A stretch of DNA of 64,000 nt from DAISWL01 sp036826375. Its GTDB lineage: Bacteria > Patescibacteriota > Saccharimonadia > Saccharimonadales > HK-STAS-PATE-42. The stretch spans positions 62,001 to 126,000 of the forward strand of contig DAISWL010000002.1 in NCBI GenBank assembly GCA_036826375.1, written 5' to 3'. Positions 15,101 to 24,605 of the stretch are shown in pieces (the stretch's first letter is position 1; every line of letters begins with the position of its first letter). The position numbers and the translations under genes are program-made. The notes below the pieces were generated by a model. The model worked only from the letters and a program-made list of their open reading frames with translations, made no database searches and had not been told where the DNA came from.

Positions 15101-16867
15101 CTATATCAACCCATCCTTCTGCTGATTCCATAACTCAGCGAACTTACCGTTAAGCTTAAGTAATTCTTTTTTAGTGCCGACTTCTACAATTTTACCGCCA
15201 TCAACAACTACAATTCTATCAACGTTATTAAGGGTTGAAAGTCGGTGGGCCACTGCAATTACAGTTTTATTGCTCCATAACTTTTCTAAAGATTCTTGGA
15301 TTTTAGCCTCAGTTCTAGAATCTAGTGCAGAGGTGGCTTCATCTAAAATTAATATATCTTTGTTCTGCAAAAAGGCGCGGGCGATGGCAATGCGTTGACG
15401 CTGTCCAAGGCTAAGCTTAATCCCACGTTCACCCACTAGAGTACTGTAGCCTTTCTTAAGCTTAATAATAAATTCGTGGGCATGAGCTTTTTTCGCGGCA
15501 TCCTCAATCTCACTATTAGACACAAAACCATTAACCGCATAAGCAATATTATATTTTATAGTTTGCTGAAATAATGATGTATCTTGAGGCACGTAAGAAT
15601 TTATTAAACTTAATTGATCTTTTTTGACTGGTTTACCATCTATTAGTACTTGCTCAGGGTCGTAATCATAAAAACCGAGCAACAACTTAACGAGTGTAGA
15701 TTTCCCTCCGCCGCTTTTGCCAACAATACCAATTTTTTCATTCTTCTTGATTTCAAGATTTAGGTTTTCAAGAACTAGTTCTTCTGGCCTATCTGGATAA
15801 GCGAAGTTGAGATTGTTAAGCTTAAGAGAACTTTGCATTTTAGGTTGCCGGATGGCATCATCTTTTTGAAAGTCACTGGCATGCTTGAAGATATTATCTT
15901 CTTTAGCCAAGTAATCATACCCATTTTGTAGCTTTGAAAAATTCTTTTTAGCGTTCGCCATTCTATCAACCAAACCCCAAATAAAATCTGTCAAAGTAAT
16001 TAGAACTGTGATTGAAAGCACCACTTGGGTAGCATCTATTTGATTGGTTTTAAATAGCCAATAGCTACTAAATAAAATTGCCGGCCAAGTTATAAACCTA
16101 ATAACTTTAGAAGCGCTGAACCAATAGCGCATATAAGCATACCATGCTCGCTTAAACTTAACTTCAGATTTTAACCTCAACTTCTTATAGGCTTGAGATT
16201 CTTTATTTTCGGCTTTAAAAGATTTAATATTAACAAAGTTAGTAACGGCATCTATGACGGCTGAGTTGAGATTGTTATCTTGGGTATAGCTAGAATCTAT
16301 TTTTTCGTCAAGCTTAATGGATTTTAAATATAGTAAAATCATCAGCCAGATCACTGAAACAACATAAATTAGAGCTTGGATCCAACTAACTTTAAGTGAT
16401 ATTAAAATTACCGCCGGAGTTTGCATGGCGAAACCGATATATCCCCAATGAATACTGATCCAGATTTGGTTTATATTATCTCTAAATTCATTAATATACT
16501 GAGCTATCTTAGATGGTGAGTTAGCTATAAAGTGCGGATATTCTTTCGCTAGAATATATTTAAATACGTCTTCTCCTGTAGTATAAAATAAGGGGAACGT
16601 ATATTTTACCCAGTACATGTCAGCAAGATGCCATAAAATACCATGGGTTACGCCTAGTAAAAAGAACGCTACAAAATCTATAGCCAAGCCGTCGGTATTT
16701 CCACTGAATACACTAGCTGCAATTCTGGCGGGTATTAACGTCATAATAGTTACAGGCAACATTGCAGCAATTACAAGTATTATTTCTGGTACAAATACTT
16801 TTTTGTTGTTTTTAAATAGGTACCATAACGCTTGTTTAGATGCATTAAGTTTAAATAGTTTTTTCAT
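15101..16867 (-). CDS. ABC exporter half-transporter with degenerate signature motif
   Basis: The 588-residue protein has an N-terminal six-helix membrane domain (about 20-310) and a C-terminal ATPase domain. Walker A is GKSGGGKST and Walker B ILILDEATSALD, but the signature reads LSLGQRQR in place of LSGGQ. A degenerate signature in one half is typical of heterodimeric exporters, and the canonical partner could be the gene at 18046. The start overlaps the stop of the MFS gene by one base (TAATG). The substrate is unknown; lipid, peptide or drug export is possible. Confidence 0.9.
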   Translation of the reverse strand: MKKLFKLNASKQALWYLFKNNKKVFVPEIILVIAAMLPVTIMTLIPARIAASVFSGNTDGLAIDFVAFFLLGVTHGILWHLADMYWVKYTFPLFYTTGEDVFKYILAKEYPHFIANSPSKIAQYINEFRDNINQIWISIHWGYIGFAMQTPAVILISLKVSWIQALIYVVSVIWLMILLYLKSIKLDEKIDSSYTQDNNLNSAVIDAVTNFVNIKSFKAENKESQAYKKLRLKSEVKFKRAWYAYMRYWFSASKVIRFITWPAILFSSYWLFKTNQIDATQVVLSITVLITLTDFIWGLVDRMANAKKNFSKLQNGYDYLAKEDNIFKHASDFQKDDAIRQPKMQSSLKLNNLNFAYPDRPEELVLENLNLEIKKNEKIGIVGKSGGGKSTLVKLLLGFYDYDPEQVLIDGKPVKKDQLSLINSYVPQDTSLFQQTIKYNIAYAVNGFVSNSEIEDAAKKAHAHEFIIKLKKGYSTLVGERGIKLSLGQRQRIAIARAFLQNKDILILDEATSALDSRTEAKIQESLEKLWSNKTVIAVAHRLSTLNNVDRIVVVDGGKIVEVGTKKELLKLNGKFAELWNQQKDGLI

Positions 16868-18024
16868 TATACATATCTCTTTCCATTAAGTTTAAATATC
16901 AAGAACATTGTAGCGGTTACGCCGAAGCAGGCCATCATTCCAAATTGAACTCCAAAGTTGCCAACGTAGTTGACTAGTAAACCTAGCGAGGCGCTGAATA
17001 CGCGGTAAAGCATATCGAAAACACTTAAGGCTGTAGCTTGAATATCTTCAGCCACCTCTTCTTGAATGTAGGGTTTAACTGTAGCCTGGTTGATTCCCCG
17101 GGCAAAACTCGTCATCAAAAAAATTAAGATAGTAAACATACTAATATTTAAACTTAATGTCACGTAGGCTAATCCCGCAAACAGAAATGGAGTAGTTTTT
17201 TTAAGCTTAGGATTTTTAATTATAAATTGGCCACCAAAAACCGCAGCTACAGAAATGAGAGCGAACATTACTCCGTGCCAACCAATGGGAACCCCAGCCT
17301 TCAAAAAACTAGGGGTTAAAAGCCAAACTATCACCCAGGTACTAGTAAGCAAGGATGCCCCCAAAAGCATCCTCCAAGCTAGTTTTTTATGACCGTGCAA
17401 ACAATACTTAGTGATTGCGTAAGCATCTTTAATTGGGTGTATTTTAGTAACCCGTTTTTTGCCGATATTTTTGATGAATAGTGAAAAACTAGCTGCAATA
17501 ATAAAGATTATCGCTTGAGCTAAAAATGGCCAGCGAATATTATGCGCCCCCATCAAACCGCCCACAATGGCTCCCAAGCCCTGAGCTATAAAGGCATACT
17601 GAGATAGGCGAGCGTTGATTTTCTTGTAATCTTTACCCAAATTTTCAGCGTGTCCTTTAATAAGTGCTGAGTCTGCTCCGTTGGTTAAACTTAAGCCTAG
17701 GCCAAATAGAATTTCCGCAATTACTGCATGCCAAAAATTACCAGCAAAGAAATATATTAAAACTGCTACGCCTAGGAATATATCACCACTAAAGTTACTA
17801 GCTTTACGGCTAAATTTATCAGCCATATAGCCAGTAGGAACTTGGGTTAATAACATAGTAATTGCAAATACAAACTGAATGAGCCCGATTTGAAATTGGC
17901 TCAAACCAATATCGCTAAATAATAGATAGGCCACCGGCATAAAAATTATAAAGCTTGTTAGCGTAGCTTCAATTGTCAGGAGCCTTAAACTTAAGGCGCT
18001 TTCTTTTTTAGTTATCTTCTTCAT
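16867..18024 (-). CDS. Major facilitator superfamily transporter
   Basis: The 385-residue protein has about 12 membrane segments. VPTGYMADKFSRK after segment 2 is a good MFS motif A. It sits between two ABC half-exporters, 21 bp after one and overlapping the other, so all three are probably one transcript. The substrate is unknown. Several TAARCTTAA sites lie within it. Confidence 0.85.
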   Translation of the reverse strand: MKKITKKESALSLRLLTIEATLTSFIIFMPVAYLLFSDIGLSQFQIGLIQFVFAITMLLTQVPTGYMADKFSRKASNFSGDIFLGVAVLIYFFAGNFWHAVIAEILFGLGLSLTNGADSALIKGHAENLGKDYKKINARLSQYAFIAQGLGAIVGGLMGAHNIRWPFLAQAIIFIIAASFSLFIKNIGKKRVTKIHPIKDAYAITKYCLHGHKKLAWRMLLGASLLTSTWVIVWLLTPSFLKAGVPIGWHGVMFALISVAAVFGGQFIIKNPKLKKTTPFLFAGLAYVTLSLNISMFTILIFLMTSFARGINQATVKPYIQEEVAEDIQATALSVFDMLYRVFSASLGLLVNYVGNFGVQFGMMACFGVTATMFLIFKLNGKRYV

Positions 18025-18045
18025 AATTCATCTTCCTTTTAATTC

Positions 18046-19824
18046 TTATACAAACCCGCCACTCTGATGCTGCCACAAATTAGCGTAACTTCCCTTAAGC
18101 TTAATTAACTCGGTGTGAGATCCTTGTTCTTTAATTTTTCCATTTTCTATTACTATAATTCTATCCATATGTTTAATTGTTGAAAGCCTGTGGGCTACCA
18201 CAATAGCGGTTTTATTTTTCATTAATTCCCACAAAGCCTCTTGAATCTTCTTTTCGCTTTCACTATCTAGCGCGCTAGTGGCCTCATCTAAAATTAAGAT
18301 GGGAGCGGGCTTTAGCATCGCTCTGGCAATTGCCACACGTTGGCGTTGACCTCCACTAAGTTTGGTACCACGCTCACCAACCAGGGTGTTGTAGCCAGAT
18401 TTAAGCGGAGTTATAAACTCGTGCGCCCTAGCTTTTTTAGCCACCTCTATTATTTCGGCTTCTGTGGCGCCTGGCTTACCGTAGGCAATATTTTCTTTTA
18501 GCGAACGGTGGAATAAAAGTGGTTCTTGTGGTACGTAAGTAATATTTTTTCTTAAATCATTTTGGGTGATATTGGCTATATTTTGGCCGTCAATTAAAAT
18601 CTCTCCGCCATCTACATCCATAAAACGTAGAATAAGCTTAGTAATTGTAGTTTTCCCTCCGCCGCTTGGGCCCACTAACCCAATTTTTTCTCCAGGCTTA
18701 ATATCTAAATTAAAGTTGCTGAAAAGCTTTTTAGTGCCGGATGCAGCGTCTCCATAACTAAACTTAAGTTTATTAAAGCTGATTCCGCCAGTAGATATAT
18801 TAGATTTTTCAGGGTGGGGGGGATCTTTTATCTCGGGTTCTAGTTTTATTATTTCGTACATTGGGGCGATCTCATCTAGGCCATTTTCTACATTCCTAAT
18901 TATGTTTCCCATTTTCTCTATTAAACTAGTGGTCTGAAGGCCGTAAGATATGACAAATACAAAGATGGCAGAACTAACTCGACCACTCTTAACTGCTTGA
19001 AAAGATGCTACTGTGGCAAAAGATATAAAAATAGAATTTAGCAGAAACTGTAGGCCACCAAACCATATGCCTTGATGCCAGCTTTCAAAAGCCAGTTTAT
19101 ATTTATGTGATACATCCTTCTGGTTAAGCTTAACTTCTATATTATTTGTTGATTCAGTTTTTACGGTAAAGATATTGGTTATAATATCAGCAACCCTACC
19201 GGTGTATTCCGAGCGAGCCATTCTGTATGCAGATCTTTTTCTTCTTCTTTTTGTTGATAAAAATAAAGCGAAAATTACAAATATAAATAGATATGATCCT
19301 ATTAACAACCCTAAGACCCTATCATACAGTATGGAAATTACCAAGATGGATACAAACTGAAATAAGAACATTGGCAGCTGTTCAATTAGCATATTCCAAA
19401 GATTTTCCAATCCCCCATGAAGGGAAGTGTAGTTACTAGTAATGGATCCGCCAAATCTATTTTGAAAGAAAGAATTAGAATGGCTAATTAATCTGCTTAT
19501 CCAATATTCATTAAACTTAACCAATCTAACAGTAAAATACTTTGAACTTAAATCTATGGCAGTAGTTGCTGTGATATTGGTTGCTATGCTCAGTACTATA
19601 AATACTACAATTAAATTCATGGCATAGTCGTAACTTTGATTATTAAAATTATCCATAACCTTAACGATAATGTAGGGCTGCAAGGCCAGAAATATTGGTT
19701 TAGCGACCCCTAGAATAGTGAAAAACCAAACGTAAGGATTTTTGATATTGGCAAATTTAGCAAAGTAAGGCCAGAAGCCCCTCATATCATACTTCTTTTT
19801 GGTTTGCTGTTTTATAGTACTCAT
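18046..19824 (-). CDS. ABC exporter half-transporter (canonical ATPase)
   Basis: The 592-residue protein has six N-terminal membrane helices, then Walker A GPSGGGKTT, Q-loop region YVPQEPLLFHRSLKENI, signature LSGGQRQRVAIARAML, Walker B ILILDEATSALD and H-loop AHRLST. It is first in the three-gene unit with 16867 and 15101. It probably exports a drug, peptide or lipid, as a homodimer or as a heterodimer with 15101. A TATAAT lies 13 nt upstream of the ATG. Confidence 0.9.
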   Translation of the reverse strand: MSTIKQQTKKKYDMRGFWPYFAKFANIKNPYVWFFTILGVAKPIFLALQPYIIVKVMDNFNNQSYDYAMNLIVVFIVLSIATNITATTAIDLSSKYFTVRLVKFNEYWISRLISHSNSFFQNRFGGSITSNYTSLHGGLENLWNMLIEQLPMFLFQFVSILVISILYDRVLGLLIGSYLFIFVIFALFLSTKRRRKRSAYRMARSEYTGRVADIITNIFTVKTESTNNIEVKLNQKDVSHKYKLAFESWHQGIWFGGLQFLLNSIFISFATVASFQAVKSGRVSSAIFVFVISYGLQTTSLIEKMGNIIRNVENGLDEIAPMYEIIKLEPEIKDPPHPEKSNISTGGISFNKLKFSYGDAASGTKKLFSNFNLDIKPGEKIGLVGPSGGGKTTITKLILRFMDVDGGEILIDGQNIANITQNDLRKNITYVPQEPLLFHRSLKENIAYGKPGATEAEIIEVAKKARAHEFITPLKSGYNTLVGERGTKLSGGQRQRVAIARAMLKPAPILILDEATSALDSESEKKIQEALWELMKNKTAIVVAHRLSTIKHMDRIIVIENGKIKEQGSHTELIKLKGSYANLWQHQSGGFV

Positions 19825-19879
19825 AATTTATCTTTCAATTATAACTTAAGCTTAAGGGCTTTTTAGTTAAGTTAACAAC

Positions 19880-19917
19880 AAAATAATCAGAAGTTCTGTT
19901 ATGAAACCTCTGATTAT
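19880..19917 (-). terminator. Terminator of rpsJ
   Basis: ATAATCAGA (19883-19891) pairs with TCTGATTAT (19909-19917). Read on the reverse strand the stem is followed by TTTTG. It lies about 50 bp past the rpsJ stop. Confidence 0.7.
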
Positions 19918-19963
19918 CGATTGCTTAAGTTTAGTTATTTAAATTTTTATTAAATCTTAAAAT

Positions 19964-20290
19964 CTACATTTTTATTTCGGCATCACAGCCGGCAGGTAGG
20001 TTTAAGTTCATTAAACTATCAATAGTTTTTGGAGTTGGATTTAAAATATCGATGATGCGTTTATGCACTCTCATTTCAAATTGTTCCATTCCTTTTTTGT
20101 AAACGTGCGGTGATTTTACTACAGTGTAAGTTGTTTTTCGGGTTGGTAGCGGGATTGGCCCGTTAACCTGTGCTCCCGAGCGAGTTGCGGTTTCTACAAT
20201 CTGCTTTGCGCTTAAATCTATAACTTTGTGATCATAAGCCTTAAGCCTAATTCTGATTTTTTGTACTGGTTGATTTTTATCGGTTGCCAT
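19964..20290 (-). CDS. rpsJ: 30S ribosomal protein S10
   Basis: The 108-residue protein matches S10 along its length: [54 protein letters not shown]10 sits in the 30S head and also binds NusB, encoded here at 51454. It follows tuf but has its own promoter behind the tuf terminator. The rest of the S10 operon is not in this window. Confidence 0.97.
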   Translation of the reverse strand: MATDKNQPVQKIRIRLKAYDHKVIDLSAKQIVETATRSGAQVNGPIPLPTRKTTYTVVKSPHVYKKGMEQFEMRVHKRIIDILNPTPKTIDSLMNLNLPAGCDAEIKM

Positions 20291-20392
20291 TCTATCTTCT
20301 CCTATCTTTGATTAAGAAGAGCGGTGTAACATCTCTTAGGCTTAAGCCAAAGCGACTTTTAGTCACCACATCTAAATTTATTAACTGATTAG

Positions 20393-20422
20393 ATTTTAAC
20401 AGATTACGCTATCAAATGTCAA
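20393..20422 (-). promoter_or_regulatory. Promoter of rpsJ
   Basis: On the reverse strand TTGACA (20422-20417) and TAAAAT (20398-20393) are separated by 18 bp. The -35 box overlaps the T-run of the tuf terminator, so termination and re-initiation are packed together. Confidence 0.7.
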
Positions 20423-20469
20423 AAATAATCCCCGAGTGCATTTTATTAAACACAATAACGGGGATTATT
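20419..20469 (-). terminator. Terminator of tuf
   Basis: AATAATCCCCG (20424-20434) pairs perfectly with CGGGGATTATT (20459-20469). On the reverse strand a T-run follows. It is a strong intrinsic terminator. Confidence 0.85.
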
Positions 20470-20519
20470 CTTAAGCTAAGTTATTACTTATGTTGAATGT
20501 TTAGGAGTAGTATCCTGCT

Positions 20520-21701
20520 TTAGGCAACAATTTTAGTAACAACACCGGCGCCTACGGTTCTACCGCCTTCACGGATGGCAAAACGCAAGCCTTGATCCAT
20601 AGCGATAGGTGCTAGCAACTTCACTTTGAAAGTGATAGTATCACCAGGCATAACCATTTCTTTATCAGCTGGAAGTTCAACTTCACCGGTTACATCTGTA
20701 GTTCTGAAGTAGAACTGAGGTTTGTAGCCCTTGAAGAATGGAGTGTGACGTCCGCCTTCTTCTTTAGTTAAGATATACACTTCTGCATCAAATTCTGTAT
20801 GAGGAGTAATTGTTCCTGGTTTTGCTAGAACTTGACCGCGTTCAATTTGCTCTCTTTCAATACCGCGGAGTAGGATTCCCGCGTTATCACCAGCTTGACC
20901 CTTATCAAGAGATTTCTTGAAAGCTTCAATTCCGGTAACAACTGATTTCTGAGTAGCTCTAACACCAACGATTTCAACTTCATCATTTAAGTTTAGTGTA
21001 CCTTGTTCGATTCTACCGGTAGCAACCGTTCCACGACCTTTGATTGAAAAGACATCTTCAATAGGCATTAAGAAAGGCTTATCTAAATCGCGGGTTGGCT
21101 CTGGGATGTAATCATCCATAGCTTTAACAAGTTCCATGATTGCATCTTCGTTAGCTGCATCACCTTCAATAGCTTTAAGAGCTGAACCTTTAATAACGGG
21201 GGCTTCTCTATCGAATTCATATTTAGCAAGTAGATCACGAACATCTTCTTCAACTAGTTCAACTAGTTCAGGATCAGCCATGTCCATCTTGTTTAAGAAT
21301 ACTACTATTTTTGGTACGCCAACTTGCTTAGCAAGTAGAACGTGCTCACGAGTTTGAGGCATAGGGCCATCAGCAGCTGAAACTACAAGAATAGCTCCAT
21401 CAACTTGAGCGGCACCGGTGATCATATTCTTAACATAATCAGCGTGTCCTGGCATATCTACGTGTGCGTAGTGACGCTTTTCACTTTCATACTCTTGGTG
21501 GCTTGTTGCAATAGTAATACCACGAGCTTTTTCTTCTGGTGCATTATCAATCTGATCATAGGCGATAGCCTTATTAACGTCTGACGGTAATCTTTTAGCA
21601 AGAACCATGGTGATGGCTGCTGTAAGAGTAGTTTTACCGTGGTCAACGTGACCCATTGTACCTACATTAACGTGGGGTTTTGTTCGGTCAAAATTTGCCA
21701 T
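20520..21701 (-). CDS. tuf: Elongation factor Tu
   Basis: The 393-residue protein has the full set of motifs: GHVDHGKTT, the effector [18 protein letters not shown] and GSALKA. It is missing nothing compared with the family. It delivers aminoacyl-tRNA to the ribosome. One TTAAGTTTA site (20987) occurs even in this highly conserved gene, in the codons for [11 protein letters not shown]. Confidence 0.98.
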   Translation of the reverse strand: MANFDRTKPHVNVGTMGHVDHGKTTLTAAITMVLAKRLPSDVNKAIAYDQIDNAPEEKARGITIATSHQEYESEKRHYAHVDMPGHADYVKNMITGAAQVDGAILVVSAADGPMPQTREHVLLAKQVGVPKIVVFLNKMDMADPELVELVEEDVRDLLAKYEFDREAPVIKGSALKAIEGDAANEDAIMELVKAMDDYIPEPTRDLDKPFLMPIEDVFSIKGRGTVATGRIEQGTLNLNDEVEIVGVRATQKSVVTGIEAFKKSLDKGQAGDNAGILLRGIEREQIERGQVLAKPGTITPHTEFDAEVYILTKEEGGRHTPFFKGYKPQFYFRTTDVTGEVELPADKEMVMPGDTITFKVKLLAPIAMDQGLRFAIREGGRTVGAGVVTKIVA

Positions 21702-21757
21702 TTAAATTTTTCTCCTTTTCACTATCTTTTAAATAGTTAGTTTATTATTTTGACTTG

Positions 21758-21833
21758 TTAGCATAAGAACTTCGTACTAATCCATACCAAAATTAATAGT
21801 ATTTAGCGAATACAGTTCACACACTATGCTAAC
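21758..21833 (-). promoter_or_regulatory. Inverted repeat in the tuf upstream region
   Basis: GTTAGCATA (21758-21766) and TATGCTAAC (21825-21833) form a perfect 9-bp inverted repeat 58 bp apart. On the reverse strand TTATGCTAAC could also serve as a -10 element. The leader to the tuf ATG is about 55 nt, with aaaagga near the start. Confidence 0.35.
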
Positions 21834-21869
21834 ATTAATTTTAAATGATTTTAAGGTTAGAGTAAAGTG

Positions 21870-23162
21870 TTATTTTTCTGTAGCCAAGCTAACTAATCTA
21901 TCAATGGCTTTTTCGGTGGCAATACGCGATATTAATTCCCTCTTCATTCTAGGATCATCAAGCTGTGCCAATGCCTCTTGATTACCAATATACTGCTGGC
22001 GCATTAAACTTAACCTACTATTAACATCTGAATCGGAAACTTTTATTTGCTCTTTTTTAGCAACTTCAGATATGATGATGCCGATTCTAACTCGTTTTTC
22101 AGCTTCTGGAATAACGTGATTTTTGATCCATTCATCCTTAGTAGTATCCTCTTGCTCGAGAGATTCTTCTAAAGTGACCCCGCGATACTTTAAGTTTTGC
22201 TCACTATCATAAATTATCATTTCTTGCTGATCTTTTACTAAGATTTCAGGCAGATCAAATTCAGTTTTAGCGATTATCTCTTCTACTATCTCATCTTGTA
22301 GATTTTTCTTAAGCTTAATATCTTTTTCAATTTGCATTTGAGATGCTATATCTTTTTTGAAATCATCAATAGTTTTTATATCCGGGCTAAACTGTTTGAA
22401 AAATTCTTCATTAAGCTCGGGCTTAACAGTTTCCTCAACTTTATTAACCTTAACTTTGAATTTTACTTTTTTGCCGGCTAAGCTTTTTTCGTGATAACTT
22501 TTCGGGAAAGTTAAGCTTAGTTCAGTTTCATCGCCAGCTTTAGAGCCAAGCAGACCCTCTTCGAAACCCGGGATGAATGTATTGCTACCTAAAGATAATG
22601 GGTAGTTATCTCCCTTGCCTCCTTTGAATGGTTTGCCCTTGGCATCGAAACCTTCAAAATCTATCCAAATTCTATCTCCGTTTTCAGATTTTCTCTCCAC
22701 CGATTTATAACTTGCTGAACGCTGAAGTAAATTATCTATAACGTCTTTAATTTCCTCATCGGTAACCGGCTCGGGTTTTATGCTCTTCTTAATTTTAGTG
22801 TAGTCGTGGAGCTTAATCTCTGGCATGACATCTACACTAGCCTTAAACTTAAGCCCTGTTTTAAGATCAAAACTTTCAACTTCTATTTTAGGTTGATCTA
22901 GAACCTCTATTTTCTTTTCTTTAATAGCTTGCGAGTAGGCATCGGTAATAGCTTGATTGAGAACCTCCTGGGCGAGGTTATCTTCGCCAATATTTTTCTT
23001 GGCTACTGATTCTGGCACATGGCCTTTTCTGAAGCCTTGAACTTTAAGATTTTTACCCAAAGCCTTTATAGCTTTTGCTTCAATCGCTTTGATCTCATCG
23101 GGATCTAGACTTAAGCTTAAGGTCAGGTTTGTGGTTGAATTGTTTTTTAATGATATTTCCAT
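21870..23162 (-). CDS. tig: Trigger factor, ribosome-associated chaperone
   Basis: The 430-residue protein has an N-terminal ribosome-binding domain with the signature GFRKGHVP (about 57-64), a central FKBP-type prolyl isomerase domain (about 150-245, IWIDFEGF...GSNTFIPGFEEGL) and a helical C-terminal substrate domain. I start it at MEISLKN (23162), 12 codons inside the longest frame, because that is where family homology begins. It folds nascent proteins at the exit tunnel. Confidence 0.95.
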   Translation of the reverse strand: MEISLKNNSTTNLTLSLSLDPDEIKAIEAKAIKALGKNLKVQGFRKGHVPESVAKKNIGEDNLAQEVLNQAITDAYSQAIKEKKIEVLDQPKIEVESFDLKTGLKFKASVDVMPEIKLHDYTKIKKSIKPEPVTDEEIKDVIDNLLQRSASYKSVERKSENGDRIWIDFEGFDAKGKPFKGGKGDNYPLSLGSNTFIPGFEEGLLGSKAGDETELSLTFPKSYHEKSLAGKKVKFKVKVNKVEETVKPELNEEFFKQFSPDIKTIDDFKKDIASQMQIEKDIKLKKNLQDEIVEEIIAKTEFDLPEILVKDQQEMIIYDSEQNLKYRGVTLEESLEQEDTTKDEWIKNHVIPEAEKRVRIGIIISEVAKKEQIKVSDSDVNSRLSLMRQQYIGNQEALAQLDDPRMKRELISRIATEKAIDRLVSLATEK

Positions 23163-23228
23163 ACTCTTGATTATAGCAGAAAATGGGCTCCCTGACATCG
23201 GCTACTATGAATCAACGTAGAGTAGACA

Positions 23229-23420
23229 TTATAGCTTGCCCAGATTCAAAGTGATAAAGATTCGGATTATTGATAAACCCGTAAAGAAACTGCTGCCCAT
23301 TCCGCAAACATAGATTCTGATTGGCTTGAACTTAAGTTTAATATGCTCAGCCAACTCCACGCCAACACTAAATTGGTTTTGAAAGTTTAAAATATCGTTT
23401 CTAAATTTTTGGTTGATCAT
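23229..23420 (-). pseudogene. Truncated copy of the SIS-domain sugar isomerase gene
   Basis: The 63-codon frame starts MINQKFRNDILNFQNQF and matches the first 45 or so residues of the intact gene at 44772. It then loses a Gly codon (GMGSSF for GMGGSSF) and drifts out of frame. The DNA still resembles the parent up to the stretch encoding NLFHFES. It is a 5' fragment of a duplicated gene, not a functional isomerase. The parent's internal TTAAGTTTA is kept (23332), and a double motif flanks it at 23432-23446. Confidence 0.88.
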
Positions 23421-23484
23421 GCAGCCTCTGTTTAAGCTTAAGTTTAATATTTTCTAGTATAGCAGATAAAACATAATAAAATGC

Positions 23485-23513
23485 TTGACAAATCCAGAAA
23501 GAGAGAGTATACT
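23485..23513 (+). promoter_or_regulatory. Consensus sigma-70 promoter of the 23544 gene
   Basis: TTGACA (23485-23490), a 17-bp spacer and TATACT (23508-23513). This is one of the best promoters in the window. The ribosome site aagga follows near 23530. Confidence 0.8.
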
Positions 23514-23543
23514 TGAAAAAGTAATTTTAAGGAACGGTATAGT

Positions 23544-24137
23544 ATGCATATTCGTAATTATGAGCGTCCTGATGGTTGGAGAGTTGGGAGTCCTGAAGTT
23601 TTGGTTGCCCCAAATGTCGTGGATCGGTTAGGTGTGCCTATCGTAGATTACGACGGCTTGCATCAATTTATGACAGATGATTTAGGGGTCCCCTATGGGG
23701 ATAGTACCACAATTAAACTATTTGGTAGAGTAGAAGACTCTGGTTTTCTTGGGTTTCACTTACTCTATACTCGCACTGTGCATATCAATGCGCCGGCTTC
23801 AGAAAAAAGATTTTGCACATCTGGAGGTGTGATGAGAGTATTAGCCCATGAAGGCAGGCATCGTTCAGACTCTACTAATAGAAAATTAGTTACAGCCGCA
23901 GAGATGGCCGGGGGGTTGGCTTCATACAAACTTGGTTATGATTTCGCAGAGGCTATACCACTTTTATCTCCAGTAGCTATTCTTGTAGGCTTGAAGTCGG
24001 GAGGAACATACTATAGGCATATAGCGCCAGAAGAAAAAAGAGCGCGCATACAGGAGATGCACCCGTCCACTATGGAACATAGGAATGATATCACCTTTCC
24101 GCTCTCACCAAGAACTGGGTTAGATAATATTACATAA
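23544..24137 (+). CDS. Hypothetical protein with an HExxH (zincin-like) motif
   Basis: The 197-residue protein has no family I can name. HEGRH at 102-106, preceded by MRVLA, is an HExxH zinc-protease signature on a predicted helix. A third ligand is not certain; candidates are H159 or the acidic residues after it (RHIAPEEKRARIQEMH). A hydrophobic stretch lies at about 137-150. There is no signal peptide. It has a near-perfect promoter and no exact TAARCTTAA site, so it may be a recent arrival. Peptidase activity is a guess from one motif. Confidence 0.65.
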   Translation: MHIRNYERPDGWRVGSPEVLVAPNVVDRLGVPIVDYDGLHQFMTDDLGVPYGDSTTIKLFGRVEDSGFLGFHLLYTRTVHINAPASEKRFCTSGGVMRVLAHEGRHRSDSTNRKLVTAAEMAGGLASYKLGYDFAEAIPLLSPVAILVGLKSGGTYYRHIAPEEKRARIQEMHPSTMEHRNDITFPLSPRTGLDNIT

Positions 24138-24149
24138 TCTTTACAATAG

Positions 24150-24524
24150 TTAGGGAAGTTTCTTAAACCCTAAACTTAAGGAATTAATACAGTATCTTTG
24201 ACCAGTTGTTTCTTTGGGGCCATCCGGGAAAACGTGGCCGAGGTGGCCTCCGCAGTTAGTGCAGATGACCTCTTCACGCACCATTCCGTAAGATTCATCT
24301 GTAACTATTTTGGTGGAATCTTTAATTGCCCTATCAAAACTGGGCCAGCCACAGTGGGAATTAAACTTAGTATCAGAACTAAAAATAGGATTTTTACAAT
24401 TCGCGCAAACATAGATTCCATCTTCTTGGTAATCTAAATATTTGCCACTGAATGGAGCTTCTGTAGCTTTGTTAAACAGAACATCTTTTTGTTCTGGGGT
24501 AAGGTTTGGGTTTTCTTTTTTCAC
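24150..24524 (-). CDS. msrB: Peptide methionine-(R)-S-oxide reductase
   Basis: The 124-residue protein has CANC and CTNC zinc-binding pairs, the HCGWPSFDRAI core, GHVFPDGP, and the catalytic Cys in RYCINSLSL. It reduces the R form of oxidised methionine in proteins. It is divergent from msrA, sharing an 81-bp intergenic region with two TAARCTTAA sites. Confidence 0.95.
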   Translation of the reverse strand: MKKENPNLTPEQKDVLFNKATEAPFSGKYLDYQEDGIYVCANCKNPIFSSDTKFNSHCGWPSFDRAIKDSTKIVTDESYGMVREEVICTNCGGHLGHVFPDGPKETTGQRYCINSLSLGFKKLP

Positions 24525-24605
24525 AGCTAGCCTCCATTGGGGATTTAAACTTAATGCTATTATTATAACAGTAAGCTTAACCCTTAAAATGAAAGGACGC
24601 CGGTC

